Positions 15,438 through 25,548 of a DNA stretch of 64,000 nt are shown piece by piece (position 1 is the first letter of the stretch; each line of letters opens with the position of its first letter). The stretch lies in NCBI RefSeq assembly GCF_014850975.1, contig NZ_JACXST010000002.1:62001-126000 (forward strand). Direction: 5' to 3'. The position numbers and the translations under genes were made by a program. The notes under the pieces are model-generated. The model was not told where the DNA came from and did no database searches. It saw only the letters and a program-made list of their open reading frames with translations. The stretch comes from Methylomonas fluvii. GTDB lineage: Bacteria > Pseudomonadota > Gammaproteobacteria > Methylococcales > Methylomonadaceae.

Positions 15438-18400
15438 TCAGTATCTGACCAACACCGTTTCGTTAGACAGCAAGCGCCGTAGGCGGATCAAAAGTTCATC
15501 GCTCGGGCGCACGCGCCAGTCGTCGCCCAATTGCAGGATCGCTTTGTCGGTGCCAGTGCGGTATTCGATTTGGATCGGGCATTGACCGCCGCAGAACGGC
15601 GTCAGCGTAGCCTGAAGGCCTGCCAACCAACCCGGCGGCAGGCCGCTATTGGCCAGATCTATCGTCAACGTAATGCCGCGGGCATATAACTCGCGCGCTT
15701 CTTCCATGCTGTAAAGCTTCTCGGCAGTCATCCGCAGACTGTTGGTAAAGTCGTCCATTGCCAATGAACCTTCGGCAATCAGAATCGTGTCCTTGCTGAG
15801 CAGGTTGCGATATTTGTCGTATATATTGCTGAAGGCCGCCACTTCCAGGCGGCCGGTACGGTCGTCCAGCGTTGCGAAGCCCATCATCTTGCCCTGCTTG
15901 GTTTGTCGGGTACGCATTTCCACGATCAGGCCGGCAACACGCGCTTCCATTTTGCCTCTGGAGCGGCCGGCATCGACTTCCAGACTGGCTAACGAGCCGT
16001 GGGTGATATGTTTTAATTCCGGCAGATATTCGGCGATGGGATGGCCGGTTAGAAACAGCCCCAAAGTCTGCTTTTCCGCTTCCAGCTTTTCTTTTTCGGT
16101 CCAAGGTTCGACCACGGTGGAATACGCTTCCGCTTCGCCATCGCTGACTTCCACTTGTACCGCCAAACCGAATAGATCATTTTGACCGGCCAGCGCCATT
16201 TTTCCGTGTTGTTCGGCCACTCGCAGCGCGGTGGTCAATTCAGCGAGATGGGCCGCGCGATTAGGGTCGATCGCATCCAGCGCTCCCGCCCTAATCAATG
16301 CTTCCAGAACCCGGCGGTTGACCTTGCGTAAATCGACACGTTTGCACAGGTCGTACAAACCCGCGAACGCGCCATTGGCGGCCCGTTCTTTTAATAGATC
16401 TTCAATCGCATTTTCGCCGACCCCCTTAATCGCGCCTATACCGTAAACAATCTGACCCTTGTCGTTTACCGTAAAACGAAAGTGGGATACATTAATGTCC
16501 GGCGGGCAGATCTCCAGTTTCATTTCCCGGCATTCGTCGATCAACACCACCACTTTGTCGGTGTTATCCATATCCGACGACATCACCGCCGCCATGAACG
16601 CGGCCGGATAATGCGCCTTCAACCAGGCGGTTTGATAAGCGACCAAAGCGTAAGCGGCCGAATGCGACTTGTTGAAACCGTAGCCGGCAAATTTCTCCAT
16701 CAAGTCGAACACATAGGTGGCGATGCCGGCGTCGATCTGGTTGGCTACCGCGCCCGACATGAACTTTTCGCGCTCCTTGGCCATTTCCTCCGGCTTTTTC
16801 TTACCCATCGCCCGCCGCAACATATCGGCGCCGCCCAAGGTGTAACTGGCCAATTCCCGGGCAATCTGCATCACCTGCTCCTGATACAGAATAACGCCAT
16901 TGGTAGGTTTTAAAATCGGTTCCAGCAAGGGATGAGCGTATTCGGCTTTGGCACCGTGCTTGACGTTGATGTAGTCGTCGACCATGCCCGACTCCAACGG
17001 GCCGGGACGGAATAACGCGACGAGCGCGATGATGTCGTCGAAGCAATCCGGTTTCAGCTTTTTGATCAGCTCCTTCATACCGCGCGACTCGAGCTGAAAC
17101 ACCGCCGTGGTCTGAGCGTTTTTTAATAATTCATAGCTGGGCAGGTCGTCACGGGGAATCTGGGAAATATCGACTGGCTCTTCACCGCGTTGGGCGCGCT
17201 GGCGATTGATGGTTTGCAGCGCCCAATCGATGATCGTCAGAGTCCGTAACCCCAAGAAGTCGAATTTAACCAAGCCAACCGCTTCAACGTCGTCTTTGTC
17301 GAACTGCGTCACCAGATTGCCGCCGCCCTGCTCGCAATACAAGGGGCTGAAATCGGTAAGTTTGGTCGGCGAAATCACCACGCCGCCGGCGTGTTTGCCG
17401 GCGTTACGGGAAATACCTTCCAGAGAACGCGCCATGTCGATCAGGGATTTAACCTCTTCCTCGGTATCGTATAAAACCTTCAATTCGGCGCTATCTTGCA
17501 AGGCTTTATCCAACGTCATGCCAATTTCAAATGGAATCAATTTAGCCAGCCTGTCCACAAAGCCGTAGGCGTGCCCCATCACTCGACCCACGTCGCGAAT
17601 CACCGCCTTGGCCGCCATCGAGCCGTAGGTGATAATCTGTGACACGTGATCGCGGCCGTAGTGACGGGCCACGTAATCGATGACCTCGTCGCGGCGCTCC
17701 ATGCAAAAGTCGATATCAAAGTCGGGCATCGACACCCGCTCCGGGTTCAAAAACCGTTCGAACAGCAAATCGAATTCGATAGGATCAAGGTCGGTAATCT
17801 TCAATGCATACGCCACCAAAGAACCAGCACCGGAACCCCGCCCCGGCCCCACCGGTATCGCATTGTTCTTGGCCCACTGGATAAAGTCGGCAACAATCAT
17901 GAAATAGCCGGGAAAACCCATTTGGGTGATCACGTTCAGTTCAACTTCCAAACGCTCGTCATAGACTTTGCGGTTATCCGCGAAGCTGCCCTTGCCTATC
18001 GGCGGATACTGGACTAAACGCTCTTCAAGCCCTTGGCGCGAGGCCTGCTTGAAGTAGTCGTCCAGCGTCATACCCTCAGGGACCGGAAAATCGGGCAAAT
18101 AGTTTTCGCCCAGCGTCAGCTCGACATTGCAGCGTTTGGCAATTTCCACGCTATTGGCCAAAGCCTCCGGAATGTCGGCGAACAATTCCGCCATTTCTTC
18201 GGCAGTGCGCAAATATTGCTGAGCGGTATAGTTTTTCGGCCGGCGGCTATCGTCCAGCACCCGGCCCTGATGGATACAAACGCGCACTTCATGTGCGTCG
18301 AAATCGTTTTTACTGATAAAACGCACGTCGTTGGTGGCGACCACCGGCAAATCCAACTCGGCAGCCAAATCCGCCGCTAATTTGATGTAACGCTCTTCGT

Positions 18401-18926
18401 CAGTTTTACCGAGCCGCTGCAATTCCAGGTAAAAACTGTCCTTGAACAAATCTCGCCAATATTCGGCACAGCGTTTGGCTTGCTCGGCATTTTCCGCCAA
18501 CAAAGCCTGACCTACGTCGCCATCCATCGCTCCCGATAACACGATCAAACCATCGTGATTCTCGGCAATCCAGTCTTTTTGCAACATCGGAATACCTTGA
18601 TGCTGCCCTTCTTGGTAACCTCTGGAAATCAGCTCGGTCAGCGTGACATAGCCTTTTTTATTGCGCGCCAACATAGTTAAGCGAAACGGCGAAGCCGGCT
18701 CGTCGGGATTGAAGATCAGTACATCGGCGCCGATCAACGGTTTGATGCCGGCGCCTTGTGCGGCTTTATAGAATTTAACCAGCGAAAACAAATTGCTCTG
18801 TTCGGTAATTGCAGCGGCCGGCATTTGATACTCAGCCAGTTTCTTCACCAACGGCTTGATTCTGACGATACCGTCAACCAGGGAGAACTCAGTATGAATA
18901 CGAAGATGAACGAAACTCGGTGTCAT
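15438..18926 (-). CDS. dnaE: DNA polymerase III subunit alpha
   Basis: 1162 residues, matching the usual length (about 1160) of the replicative polymerase of gammaproteobacteria. The N-terminal PHP domain begins FVHLRIHTEFSLVDG. The palm contains VGPGRGSGAGSLVAYAL and PDFDIDFCMERRDEVIDYV with catalytic aspartates, and later VGLVKFDFLGLRTLT. The tandem HhH and OB-fold regions lie C-terminal (GLIVEMRTRQTKQGKMMGF starts the OB domain). It is the last gene of the bamA-to-dnaE run, 6 bases after rnhB, so it is probably cotranscribed with envelope genes, as is common in this class. Confidence 0.98.
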   Translation of the reverse strand: MTPSFVHLRIHTEFSLVDGIVRIKPLVKKLAEYQMPAAAITEQSNLFSLVKFYKAAQGAGIKPLIGADVLIFNPDEPASPFRLTMLARNKKGYVTLTELISRGYQEGQHQGIPMLQKDWIAENHDGLIVLSGAMDGDVGQALLAENAEQAKRCAEYWRDLFKDSFYLELQRLGKTDEERYIKLAADLAAELDLPVVATNDVRFISKNDFDAHEVRVCIHQGRVLDDSRRPKNYTAQQYLRTAEEMAELFADIPEALANSVEIAKRCNVELTLGENYLPDFPVPEGMTLDDYFKQASRQGLEERLVQYPPIGKGSFADNRKVYDERLEVELNVITQMGFPGYFMIVADFIQWAKNNAIPVGPGRGSGAGSLVAYALKITDLDPIEFDLLFERFLNPERVSMPDFDIDFCMERRDEVIDYVARHYGRDHVSQIITYGSMAAKAVIRDVGRVMGHAYGFVDRLAKLIPFEIGMTLDKALQDSAELKVLYDTEEEVKSLIDMARSLEGISRNAGKHAGGVVISPTKLTDFSPLYCEQGGGNLVTQFDKDDVEAVGLVKFDFLGLRTLTIIDWALQTINRQRAQRGEEPVDISQIPRDDLPSYELLKNAQTTAVFQLESRGMKELIKKLKPDCFDDIIALVALFRPGPLESGMVDDYINVKHGAKAEYAHPLLEPILKPTNGVILYQEQVMQIARELASYTLGGADMLRRAMGKKKPEEMAKEREKFMSGAVANQIDAGIATYVFDLMEKFAGYGFNKSHSAAYALVAYQTAWLKAHYPAAFMAAVMSSDMDNTDKVVVLIDECREMKLEICPPDINVSHFRFTVNDKGQIVYGIGAIKGVGENAIEDLLKERAANGAFAGLYDLCKRVDLRKVNRRVLEALIRAGALDAIDPNRAAHLAELTTALRVAEQHGKMALAGQNDLFGLAVQVEVSDGEAEAYSTVVEPWTEKEKLEAEKQTLGLFLTGHPIAEYLPELKHITHGSLASLEVDAGRSRGKMEARVAGLIVEMRTRQTKQGKMMGFATLDDRTGRLEVAAFSNIYDKYRNLLSKDTILIAEGSLAMDDFTNSLRMTAEKLYSMEEARELYARGITLTIDLANSGLPPGWLAGLQATLTPFCGGQCPIQIEYRTGTDKAILQLGDDWRVRPSDELLIRLRRLLSNETVLVRY

Positions 18927-18932
18927 GTCTGT

Positions 18933-19523
18933 TTAAACAAGATACTTTTTAACAGGGGCATACGATTTTCGATGCTGCGGGGTAATCCCAAGCTGTTGTA
19001 ACGCCGCTAAATGCTGCTGGGTTGGATAGCCTTTGTGGATAGCAAAAGCATAACCGGGATACAGCCTATCCAGTGTCTGCATTTCCTCATCGCGGGCGAC
19101 TTTGGCTAGGATCGAGGCGGCGGAAATTTCCGCGACCAGCAAATCGCCTTGTACGATAGCTTCGCCGGGCATATCCAATGCCGGCAGCCGATTGCCGTCA
19201 ACCTTGACCGCATCCGGGCGATATTCGAGTTGTGATACCGCCCGTTGCATCGCCACCATCGTCGCTTGCAGAATGTTGATAGTGTCTATTTCGCTGGCTT
19301 CGGCGCGGGCAACGGCCCAGCACAAGGCATTGCTTTTGATCTGCTCGGCCAGCAACTTGCGTTTCTTTTCGGTAAGTTTTTTGGAGTCGGTCAAACCCGC
19401 GATAGGTCTGAGCGGATCGAGAATCACCGCAGCGGCGACCACCGGACCGACTATGCAGCCACGGCCAACTTCGTCGATACCGGCTATGCGTGGGGGGTTA
19501 TCGGAGGATACCGCGCGTGACAT
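18933..19523 (-). CDS. rnhB: Ribonuclease HII
   Basis: 196 residues, normal length. It removes single ribonucleotides and RNA from RNA-DNA hybrids. The signature [20 protein letters not shown] supplies the DE pair and GRG motif; [10 protein letters not shown] and [11 protein letters not shown] follow, and the remaining acidic residues are in the [18 protein letters not shown] region. The ATG at 19523 lies inside the end of lpxA (26-base overlap), suggesting translational coupling. In enterobacteria lpxB lies between lpxA and rnhB; here it is missing. Confidence 0.97.
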   Translation of the reverse strand: MSRAVSSDNPPRIAGIDEVGRGCIVGPVVAAAVILDPLRPIAGLTDSKKLTEKKRKLLAEQIKSNALCWAVARAEASEIDTINILQATMVAMQRAVSQLEYRPDAVKVDGNRLPALDMPGEAIVQGDLLVAEISAASILAKVARDEEMQTLDRLYPGYAFAIHKGYPTQQHLAALQQLGITPQHRKSYAPVKKYLV

Positions 19524-20268
19524 TACGTAGAAAGCTGACCATATTGGAAAGTTCGTTGCTTTCGCCGGCCATATCTTCCATTTCTTCGATGGCGTCTTCC
19601 AGACGCAGATTGTTTTTATAGAGGATTTTATAGGCTTTGCGAATCTGCCGAATCACTTCCGGCGGCACGCCGTTGCGCTCCATACCCACCGAATTGATCC
19701 CGTGCGGGCGAGTGGGCCTGCCGCCGACCATCACATACGGCGGAATATCCTGAGTGATTGCACTACCCATCGCCGAAAAACTGTATTCGCCGATTTTGGT
19801 AAATTGATGCACCAAGGTAAAACCACCCAAAATAGCATGATCACCCAGATGCACATGCCCGGCAATCGAGGCGCCATTTGCCATGATCACATGATCGCCA
19901 ATTTCGCAATCGTGCGCCACGTGGGTGTAAGCCATGAACAAATTATCGCTGCCGATCAAAGTCAATCCTCGATCTTGCTGCGTCCCACGGTGCATCGTAC
20001 AAAATTCGCGTATTACATTGCGGTCGCCGATTTCCAGGCGGGTGATTTCATCGGCGTACTTTTTATCTTGCGGGTCTTCACCTATCGAGGTGAATTGGTA
20101 GATCGTATTATCCTTGCCGATGGCGGTAGGACCTTTAATCACCACATGCGGCCCGATCTCGGTACCTGAATCTATCTGCACATCCGGGCCAATAACCGAG
20201 AATGGCCCGACTTTAACGTCGTCGGCCAATTCGGCATTGATATGCACAACCGCTCTGGGATCTATCAT
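19498..20268 (-). CDS. lpxA: UDP-N-acetylglucosamine acyltransferase
   Basis: 256 residues, the standard length. It catalyses the first step of lipid A synthesis, transfer of a 3-hydroxyacyl group from ACP to the 3-OH of UDP-GlcNAc. Hexapeptide repeats forming the left-handed beta-helix run from about residue 8 to 190 ([20 protein letters not shown], then [20 protein letters not shown]). The catalytic His is in GGFTLVHQF and the C-terminal helical domain begins near [13 protein letters not shown]. The gene directly abuts fabZ with no gap and overlaps rnhB. Confidence 0.97.
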   Translation of the reverse strand: MIDPRAVVHINAELADDVKVGPFSVIGPDVQIDSGTEIGPHVVIKGPTAIGKDNTIYQFTSIGEDPQDKKYADEITRLEIGDRNVIREFCTMHRGTQQDRGLTLIGSDNLFMAYTHVAHDCEIGDHVIMANGASIAGHVHLGDHAILGGFTLVHQFTKIGEYSFSAMGSAITQDIPPYVMVGGRPTRPHGINSVGMERNGVPPEVIRQIRKAYKILYKNNLRLEDAIEEMEDMAGESNELSNMVSFLRNVTRGILR

Positions 20269-20718
20269 TTAAGCCTCTGCTGCCACAGCCGCACACATAA
20301 TTTGCGCACTGGCGGCCAGTTCGCCATCTACTTCCGCACGGCAATCGAAAGACCATAGGTGACGCTTGTGTTTGATGTAAGTCACTTCCAGGCGCAATTG
20401 GTCACCAGGAACGACTTGCTTTTTGAAACGGGCATTGTCGATGCCCGCCAAGTAATAAATCGTGCCTTTGCCCAATTGCTTGTTGCTTTGCGACGTCAGC
20501 AGCGCGGTAGCTTGCGCCAGGGCTTCCATGATCAACACACCTGGCATGATAGGCTGACTTGGAAAGTGACCTTGAAAAAACGGCTCGTTAAATGTCACAT
20601 TTTTCACAGCCAACAAACGCACACCCGGCTCGCATTCAAGCACCCTGTCTACCAGCAAAAAAGGATAGCGATGTGGCAAGAGTTCCTGAATTTGTAAAAT
20701 ATCGAGTGTGCCGGCCAT
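20269..20718 (-). CDS. fabZ: (3R)-hydroxyacyl-ACP dehydratase
   Basis: 149 residues with a hot-dog fold. It dehydrates 3-hydroxyacyl-ACP in fatty acid elongation, sharing the 3-hydroxyacyl-ACP pool with LpxA next door. The catalytic His and Glu are seen in [33 protein letters not shown] is the N-terminal family signature, and [20 protein letters not shown] the middle one. Its stop is immediately followed by the lpxA start. A gap of about 107 bases with a hairpin separates it from skp, in the place where lpxD usually lies. Confidence 0.97.
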   Translation of the reverse strand: MAGTLDILQIQELLPHRYPFLLVDRVLECEPGVRLLAVKNVTFNEPFFQGHFPSQPIMPGVLIMEALAQATALLTSQSNKQLGKGTIYYLAGIDNARFKKQVVPGDQLRLEVTYIKHKRHLWSFDCRAEVDGELAASAQIMCAAVAAEA

Positions 20719-20790
20719 GAGTAATCTGTGCGAAATGAGGGGAAGCGGGAAGTTCGCTTTGACTAGGAACTCCCCAACTTAAGGTGCTGC

Positions 20791-20813
20791 ATGCTTCCGC
20801 AATCAGGAAGCAT
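20791..20813 (-). terminator. Stem-loop between skp and fabZ
   Basis: Perfect 8-bp stem ATGCTTCC / GGAAGCAT with a 7-base loop, 12 bases after the skp stop on the minus strand and without a T-run. It may protect the skp mRNA end or partly attenuate transcription into fabZ. Confidence 0.45.
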
Positions 20814-20824
20814 CGGGGAAAATC

Positions 20825-21325
20825 TTATTGAGACAAGTTTTCCAGTTTTTGCTGAACGCGGCTGGTAACGTCAATTTGATCGTTGGCATAAATAACACCG
20901 TCGGTCAGCAACAAATCAAAAGACTCTTCTTTGGCTAACGCTCTTACTGCTTCCACGATACGTTTTTGCAGGTTGCCCAACTCTTCGTTTCTACGCATGT
21001 TGAAATCTTCGCTGAACTCTTGTTGCGCACGCGCCGCGTCGCGTTTTTTGTCCAGAATGTCTTTTTCGATTCTATGACGCTCTTCTTCGCCCATTACCGC
21101 AGTATCACGGCCCAACTTTTCTTCAAGCGATTTGATCTCTTTTTGCTGAGAAACCAGCGCTTTGTCTCTTGGTGAAAATTCAGTTTCCAAGCGAGTTTTT
21201 GCTTTGGCGGCTTGTGGCGCTTTTTCCAAAACCTTGGCCACATTGACAAAACCGATTTTCAGCTCTGCGTGACTCACGCCAGCAAAAATCATCAGCATTA
21301 GAAACAAAGAAATTCTATTTTTCAT
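20825..21325 (-). CDS. skp: Periplasmic OmpH/Skp-family chaperone
   Basis: 166 residues from the ATG at 21325, chosen because the signal peptide starts there (MKNRISLFLMLMIFAGVSHA, cleavage before ELKIG) with GGAG 12 bases upstream; an ATG 12 bases earlier would sit against that ribosome site. The mature N-terminus LKIGFVNVAKVLEKAPQA is the OmpH family signature. A long charged coiled-coil (about 45-130) forms the tentacles that hold unfolded outer-membrane proteins on their way to BamA. It is encoded just after bamA, as usual. Confidence 0.95.
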   Translation of the reverse strand: MKNRISLFLMLMIFAGVSHAELKIGFVNVAKVLEKAPQAAKAKTRLETEFSPRDKALVSQQKEIKSLEEKLGRDTAVMGEEERHRIEKDILDKKRDAARAQQEFSEDFNMRRNEELGNLQKRIVEAVRALAKEESFDLLLTDGVIYANDQIDVTSRVQQKLENLSQ

Positions 21326-21408
21326 GGTCAAAACCATCTCCGGTTAATTTTTTTGAGTTTAAGACAGAACGCAAAGGCGATTATAGGGCAAAACAGGCTC
21401 AAACTAAA

Positions 21409-23757
21409 CTAAAATCCCGAGCCGAAGGTGAACTGGAAGGCTTGAGTTCTATCGGTACTCTCCGAATTCAGGGGCTGGGCGACACTCACTGCCAAGGCCC
21501 CAAACGGCGACAACCATTCCCCCGACAAGCCCACCGAATAGCGGAAATACTTGCGCAAATCGCCGGAATTAAGTCCAGGGGCCAGTGTGCCGGCGTCAAC
21601 AAACGAGCCAATCCTCACCGATTTCATATCGCTTAAGAACGGTACAGGAAAAAACAGCTCGGCCTTGCCAATCAGCTTGGTGGAGCCCCCGATGGGTCGA
21701 TTGTAGGTATTGGCGGTATTGATTTCGTTTTGGTCAATGACACCCAAGGTATTTTGCATAAAACCGCGGACGTCACCGGTACCACCGGCAAAATAGTTTT
21801 CAAAAAACGGCAAGCCGGAACTACCACCGTAGCTACCGCCATGCGCCACCTCACCTAACAAGCGGAAGGTAAAGTCGTTGGATAAGGGAAAATAATGCTG
21901 ATGTTTATAGCCGACTTTGAAATATTCCAAGTCACTACCGGGTACGGTAATCAATCCGGACAGCCTTTGCTGACCACCGCTATGAGCGAAGGTGGCTCTG
22001 TCCAAGGTATCGTGAGTCCAGCCGGCAGAAGTTGACAGCGTATCGAAGCTTTTCGACCGAATAGCCGAAATGTCGTCGCCCTTTTTAAACCCTAGGAATT
22101 TTAGAATCGTGTCCGAAGACAAGGTGGTATTTTCAATCTCGGTACGCTTTAAATCAATATCAAAACCGATTCTGTCGAACTCGTTCAACGGGATACCAAA
22201 GTTGATACCGGCGTTTGTAATGGTTGTGTTGTACGCCGCCAAGTTAGCCGCGTAGGCATTTCGAGAGGTGTAACCAAGGTTGTAGCCCATCGCCACGCCA
22301 TCCAGCGTGTAATAGGGGTCTGAAAAACCCAGGTTGTAACGCGTCAAAATACTACTGTTGTTGAACGCGAAATCCACCCGCTTACCGGTACCGAAGATAT
22401 TGTCTTGCGAAACGTTGGCGTTAAAAATAATACCTTGCACCTGCGAGTAACCGACACCAGCCTGCAAGTTACCGGAGGCTTTTTCCTTGATCGTGTAATT
22501 GACATCGATCTGATCTGCGGAACCCACCACAGGCGGTGTTTCCACGCCCACTTCCTCAAAATAGCCCAATCTATCCAGACGGGTCTTGGTCCGTTCAATC
22601 TTGCTACTGGCCGCCCAACTGGACTCCATTTGCCGGGCTTCGCGGCGAATCACTTCGTCACGGGTTTTAGTGTTGCCTTTGACGTTAATTCGCCTCACAT
22701 ACACGCGCTTGCCCGGATCGACGAAAAAAGTCATCGCCACGGTTTTTTGCTGCTCGTTAATCTCCGGCACCATATTGACGTTGGCAAAGGTATAGCCTTC
22801 GTCACCCAGGCGATCAGAAATGGATTTGGACGTTTCGGTAGCGTTTTTTCGGGAGAAAATCTCGCCCGGTCCAACTTTAACCAACTTGATCAACTCTTCA
22901 GGTTGCACGATCAATTCACCGGACAATTTGACCTTTTCCAAGGTATACACATCGCCTTCCTTGACGTTGATAGTGATGTAGATTTCCTTTTTATCGGCCG
23001 TAATATCAACTTGAGTAGATTCGATGGAGAAATTGATATAGCCGCGATCCAGATAATAGGAACGCAGTTTTTCTAAATCAGCGGACAGCTTTTGTTTGGA
23101 ATATTGGTCGTCTTTGGAATAAAAAGACAGGAAGTTGGTGGTGCTTAATTCGAATTCTTTCCGCAACACATCGTTAGCAAAGGATTTGCTGCCGACAATG
23201 TTGATTTGCTTGATTTTGGCAACCCGGCCCTCGGAAATATCGATATGAATCCCGACCCGGTTCCGCGTCAACTCGGAGACTTCGGTTTTGATTTTCAGGC
23301 CGTATTTACCGTGGCTGAAATATTGCCGACGCAGTTCTTGTTCGACCTTGTCCAGAATTTGCTTGTTGTAAACCTTGCCTTCCGCCAAGCCGATTTTTTT
23401 TAAGGCTTCGGTCAAATCTTCCTTTTTGATGTCTTTGTTGCCCTCAATAACCACTTTCGCAACCGAAGGCCGCTCGACTACATTCACCACCAGCGTGCCG
23501 CCATCGCGTTCCAGCGATATATCCTTGAAAAATCCGGTGTTGAATAAAGCCCTGATGGCCGCGGCTTGCTTGTCTTCGGAAAAGGTTTCGCCAACATTAA
23601 CCGGCAAATAGTTGTAAACGGTACCGGCGGAAATTCTTTGTAAGCCCTTGACCTGAATATCCTCAACTACAAAGCTGCTTGCATGAGCGGCCTTGCCGGA
23701 CAGCATACTCAGCAACAGTATTTGTAATAGTGGGTTTTTCTTCACGCAGTCAACCAT
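21409..23757 (-). CDS. bamA: Outer-membrane protein assembly factor BamA
   Basis: 782 residues. The signal peptide (about 1-26, ending AHA-SS) is followed by five POTRA domains (about 28-430, beginning FVVEDIQVKGLQRISAGTVYNYLP) and a 16-strand barrel of the Omp85 family. The diagnostic VRGF motif is in GGTGDVRGFMQNTLG, and the chain ends FTFGSGF with the terminal Phe needed for outer-membrane insertion. It inserts beta-barrel proteins into the outer membrane. An ATG is used at 23757; an in-frame GTG 15 bases later (MKKNPLL) would also leave a full signal peptide. rseP, often upstream, is absent. Confidence 0.97.
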   Translation of the reverse strand: MVDCVKKNPLLQILLLSMLSGKAAHASSFVVEDIQVKGLQRISAGTVYNYLPVNVGETFSEDKQAAAIRALFNTGFFKDISLERDGGTLVVNVVERPSVAKVVIEGNKDIKKEDLTEALKKIGLAEGKVYNKQILDKVEQELRRQYFSHGKYGLKIKTEVSELTRNRVGIHIDISEGRVAKIKQINIVGSKSFANDVLRKEFELSTTNFLSFYSKDDQYSKQKLSADLEKLRSYYLDRGYINFSIESTQVDITADKKEIYITINVKEGDVYTLEKVKLSGELIVQPEELIKLVKVGPGEIFSRKNATETSKSISDRLGDEGYTFANVNMVPEINEQQKTVAMTFFVDPGKRVYVRRINVKGNTKTRDEVIRREARQMESSWAASSKIERTKTRLDRLGYFEEVGVETPPVVGSADQIDVNYTIKEKASGNLQAGVGYSQVQGIIFNANVSQDNIFGTGKRVDFAFNNSSILTRYNLGFSDPYYTLDGVAMGYNLGYTSRNAYAANLAAYNTTITNAGINFGIPLNEFDRIGFDIDLKRTEIENTTLSSDTILKFLGFKKGDDISAIRSKSFDTLSTSAGWTHDTLDRATFAHSGGQQRLSGLITVPGSDLEYFKVGYKHQHYFPLSNDFTFRLLGEVAHGGSYGGSSGLPFFENYFAGGTGDVRGFMQNTLGVIDQNEINTANTYNRPIGGSTKLIGKAELFFPVPFLSDMKSVRIGSFVDAGTLAPGLNSGDLRKYFRYSVGLSGEWLSPFGALAVSVAQPLNSESTDRTQAFQFTFGSGF

Positions 23758-23948
23758 GGAAAATGAACAGGCGCGATTGTAACACGCTGTTTTCGGATTC
23801 CCGCGCGTTCAATGGTAAATACTCGTAAATACTGGCCGAAAAATTGCTTTCTTATTCACTTTCAATTGCAAGGAAAAACAATTCAAAAAAAAATACAAAA
23901 ATCCAATGCAAGCTATTGAAATAAAATAATTTTGATCAAAACATCAAG

Positions 23949-25247
23949 TTAACCAAACGTATCGGCAATCAAGTTCCGATAGACGGCACGCGTGTAATCC
24001 GCTTCCGCAGCGGCTACTTGGGCATCTATTCGCGGACTCACTCCGCCAGCGCCTTTCACCGGCGCAATCACGTTGGCTGCGTCCAGTTTGTAAACCCCAG
24101 CCACAGAAATACCGTGGTCAGGCGCGATCAGGCTATAGCAGGTATTCAGCCAATGTGCTTCGGGTACGGGGGTCTGATTAAGCAAGCTCGTCACCGCCAG
24201 CGCACACGCTTTAGCTTCGGAATTAGCGGCAAAAGCAGATTTAGGGATAGGCGCATAATGCGCGGCATCACCAATGACGTGGATAAATTCGTTAAATAAC
24301 GATTGCCCAGTCAGCGGCCGAACCGGACACCAACCGGTGCTATCGGCCAAACCCTGCTGCAAAGCGATGTGCGCAGCCGATTGCGGCGGAATGATATTTA
24401 ACACATCACCTCTGAATCGGTCGCCGAATTCGCTAGTCAGCACCCTATTCTGCTTATCCAGTTCAAGTAAAGGATTATCCGCCAAACTATGCCACTCGAT
24501 CATACTATTGGCGGTGCCGTAACCGTAATGTTTTTTCCAGCCGGCTTCGAACAGCGCCTGCTTGGAAAAGCTGCGCTTGGCATCAAGGATGAGTATTTTC
24601 GAACGTGGTTTATATTGTTTCAGCCAATACGCCATCATACTGACCCGCTCATAAGGGCCAGGAGGGCATCGATAAGGATCGGCAGGCACCACAATCAGCA
24701 CTACCCCACCGTCCGGCATCGCTTGCAGTTGCCGCGCCAGCATTAAGGTCTGCGGACCGGCCTGCCAGGCATGCGGAAATTGCTCCGCGGCGGCCTGATC
24801 GTAACCTGCCATCGCATCCCACCGAAAATCGATGCCGGGCGACATGATTAACCTGTCATAGCTCACGCTCTGCCCGCCGGCCAATCGCAATCGCCGTTGC
24901 CCGGCGTCTAAACTGCTGACGCGATCAACTAACAGCTTGATTCCATATTTGTCTTGCAAAGCCTGGTAATCGACCGTCAACTGGTCGAGGCCTGTCAAAC
25001 CGGCAAACAGCCAATTACTGCCCGGACAAGTGATATATTTGGCTTTGGGTTCGATCAGCGTGACTTGAATATTCGCATCCAGCAAGTGCAGATATTTCGC
25101 CGCCGTCGCACCGCCGAAGCCGCCACCAACCACCACGACATGCGCTTTGGCACCCGAAAAAAACGGCAATCCGCCACAACCGCTAAGAACACCAGCCCCA
25201 ACCCCGGCCAGGCCTTGTAAAAAACGTCTGCGGGATAACCCAATCAT
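23949..25247 (-). CDS. fccB: Flavocytochrome c sulfide dehydrogenase-type flavoprotein
   Basis: 432 residues. A twin-arginine signal (SRRRFLQGLAGVGAG) ends in a lipobox-like LSGC. The FAD Rossmann motif is HVVVVGGGFGGATAAKYL. The TCPGSNWLFAGL segment matches the region around the Cys that carries covalent FAD in flavocytochrome c, and the YRCPPGPYERVSM and WCPV cysteines match its redox disulfide. A C-terminal PRIDAQVAAAEADYTRAVYRNL segment is typical. It oxidises sulfide and passes electrons to the adjacent cytochrome c, whose gene overlaps by one base (TAATG). It could instead be a related periplasmic FAD dehydrogenase, but the covalent-FAD Cys favours FccB. Confidence 0.82.
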   Translation of the reverse strand: MIGLSRRRFLQGLAGVGAGVLSGCGGLPFFSGAKAHVVVVGGGFGGATAAKYLHLLDANIQVTLIEPKAKYITCPGSNWLFAGLTGLDQLTVDYQALQDKYGIKLLVDRVSSLDAGQRRLRLAGGQSVSYDRLIMSPGIDFRWDAMAGYDQAAAEQFPHAWQAGPQTLMLARQLQAMPDGGVVLIVVPADPYRCPPGPYERVSMMAYWLKQYKPRSKILILDAKRSFSKQALFEAGWKKHYGYGTANSMIEWHSLADNPLLELDKQNRVLTSEFGDRFRGDVLNIIPPQSAAHIALQQGLADSTGWCPVRPLTGQSLFNEFIHVIGDAAHYAPIPKSAFAANSEAKACALAVTSLLNQTPVPEAHWLNTCYSLIAPDHGISVAGVYKLDAANVIAPVKGAGGVSPRIDAQVAAAEADYTRAVYRNLIADTFG

Positions 25248-25543
25248 TAATACCGACTCAAATACTCGGCAACCGCCGCCAGCTCGGCATCGCTGTAACC
25301 TTTAGCCAAACGAGGCATCAATGTGGCGGGCTTTTTGTCGTATTTAAAATCCAGCAAGGCCTGCCGGAGCTGTTGTGCGGATAAACTTTTTAGCGAAGGG
25401 ATTGAGCTTTTGGCATCTAAGCTTGACTCGGTGTGACAATTCCAGCAATTAAAGGCAATTGCTCTCGCATCGATTTCGGCATAAGCCATCGAGCTTAATG
25501 CGCTGGCAAGCAAAGCCGCCGAGACATAGCCAATGCGCTTCAT
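25247..25543 (-). CDS. Periplasmic monoheme cytochrome c, partner of the FccB-like flavoprotein
   Basis: 98 residues: signal peptide to about residue 22 (ASALSSMAYA-EID), one heme-binding CWNCH, and an axial Met candidate in KPATLMPRLAKGYSDAELAAVAEYLSRY, the standard class I cytochrome c ending. It is the expected electron acceptor of the following flavoprotein and its stop overlaps that start. It resembles one half of the diheme FccA subunit. It begins 5 bases after the rlmB stop, so it is transcribed from the rnr-rlmB operon or an internal promoter. Confidence 0.88.
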   Translation of the reverse strand: MKRIGYVSAALLASALSSMAYAEIDARAIAFNCWNCHTESSLDAKSSIPSLKSLSAQQLRQALLDFKYDKKPATLMPRLAKGYSDAELAAVAEYLSRY

Positions 25544-25548
25544 GCCGT

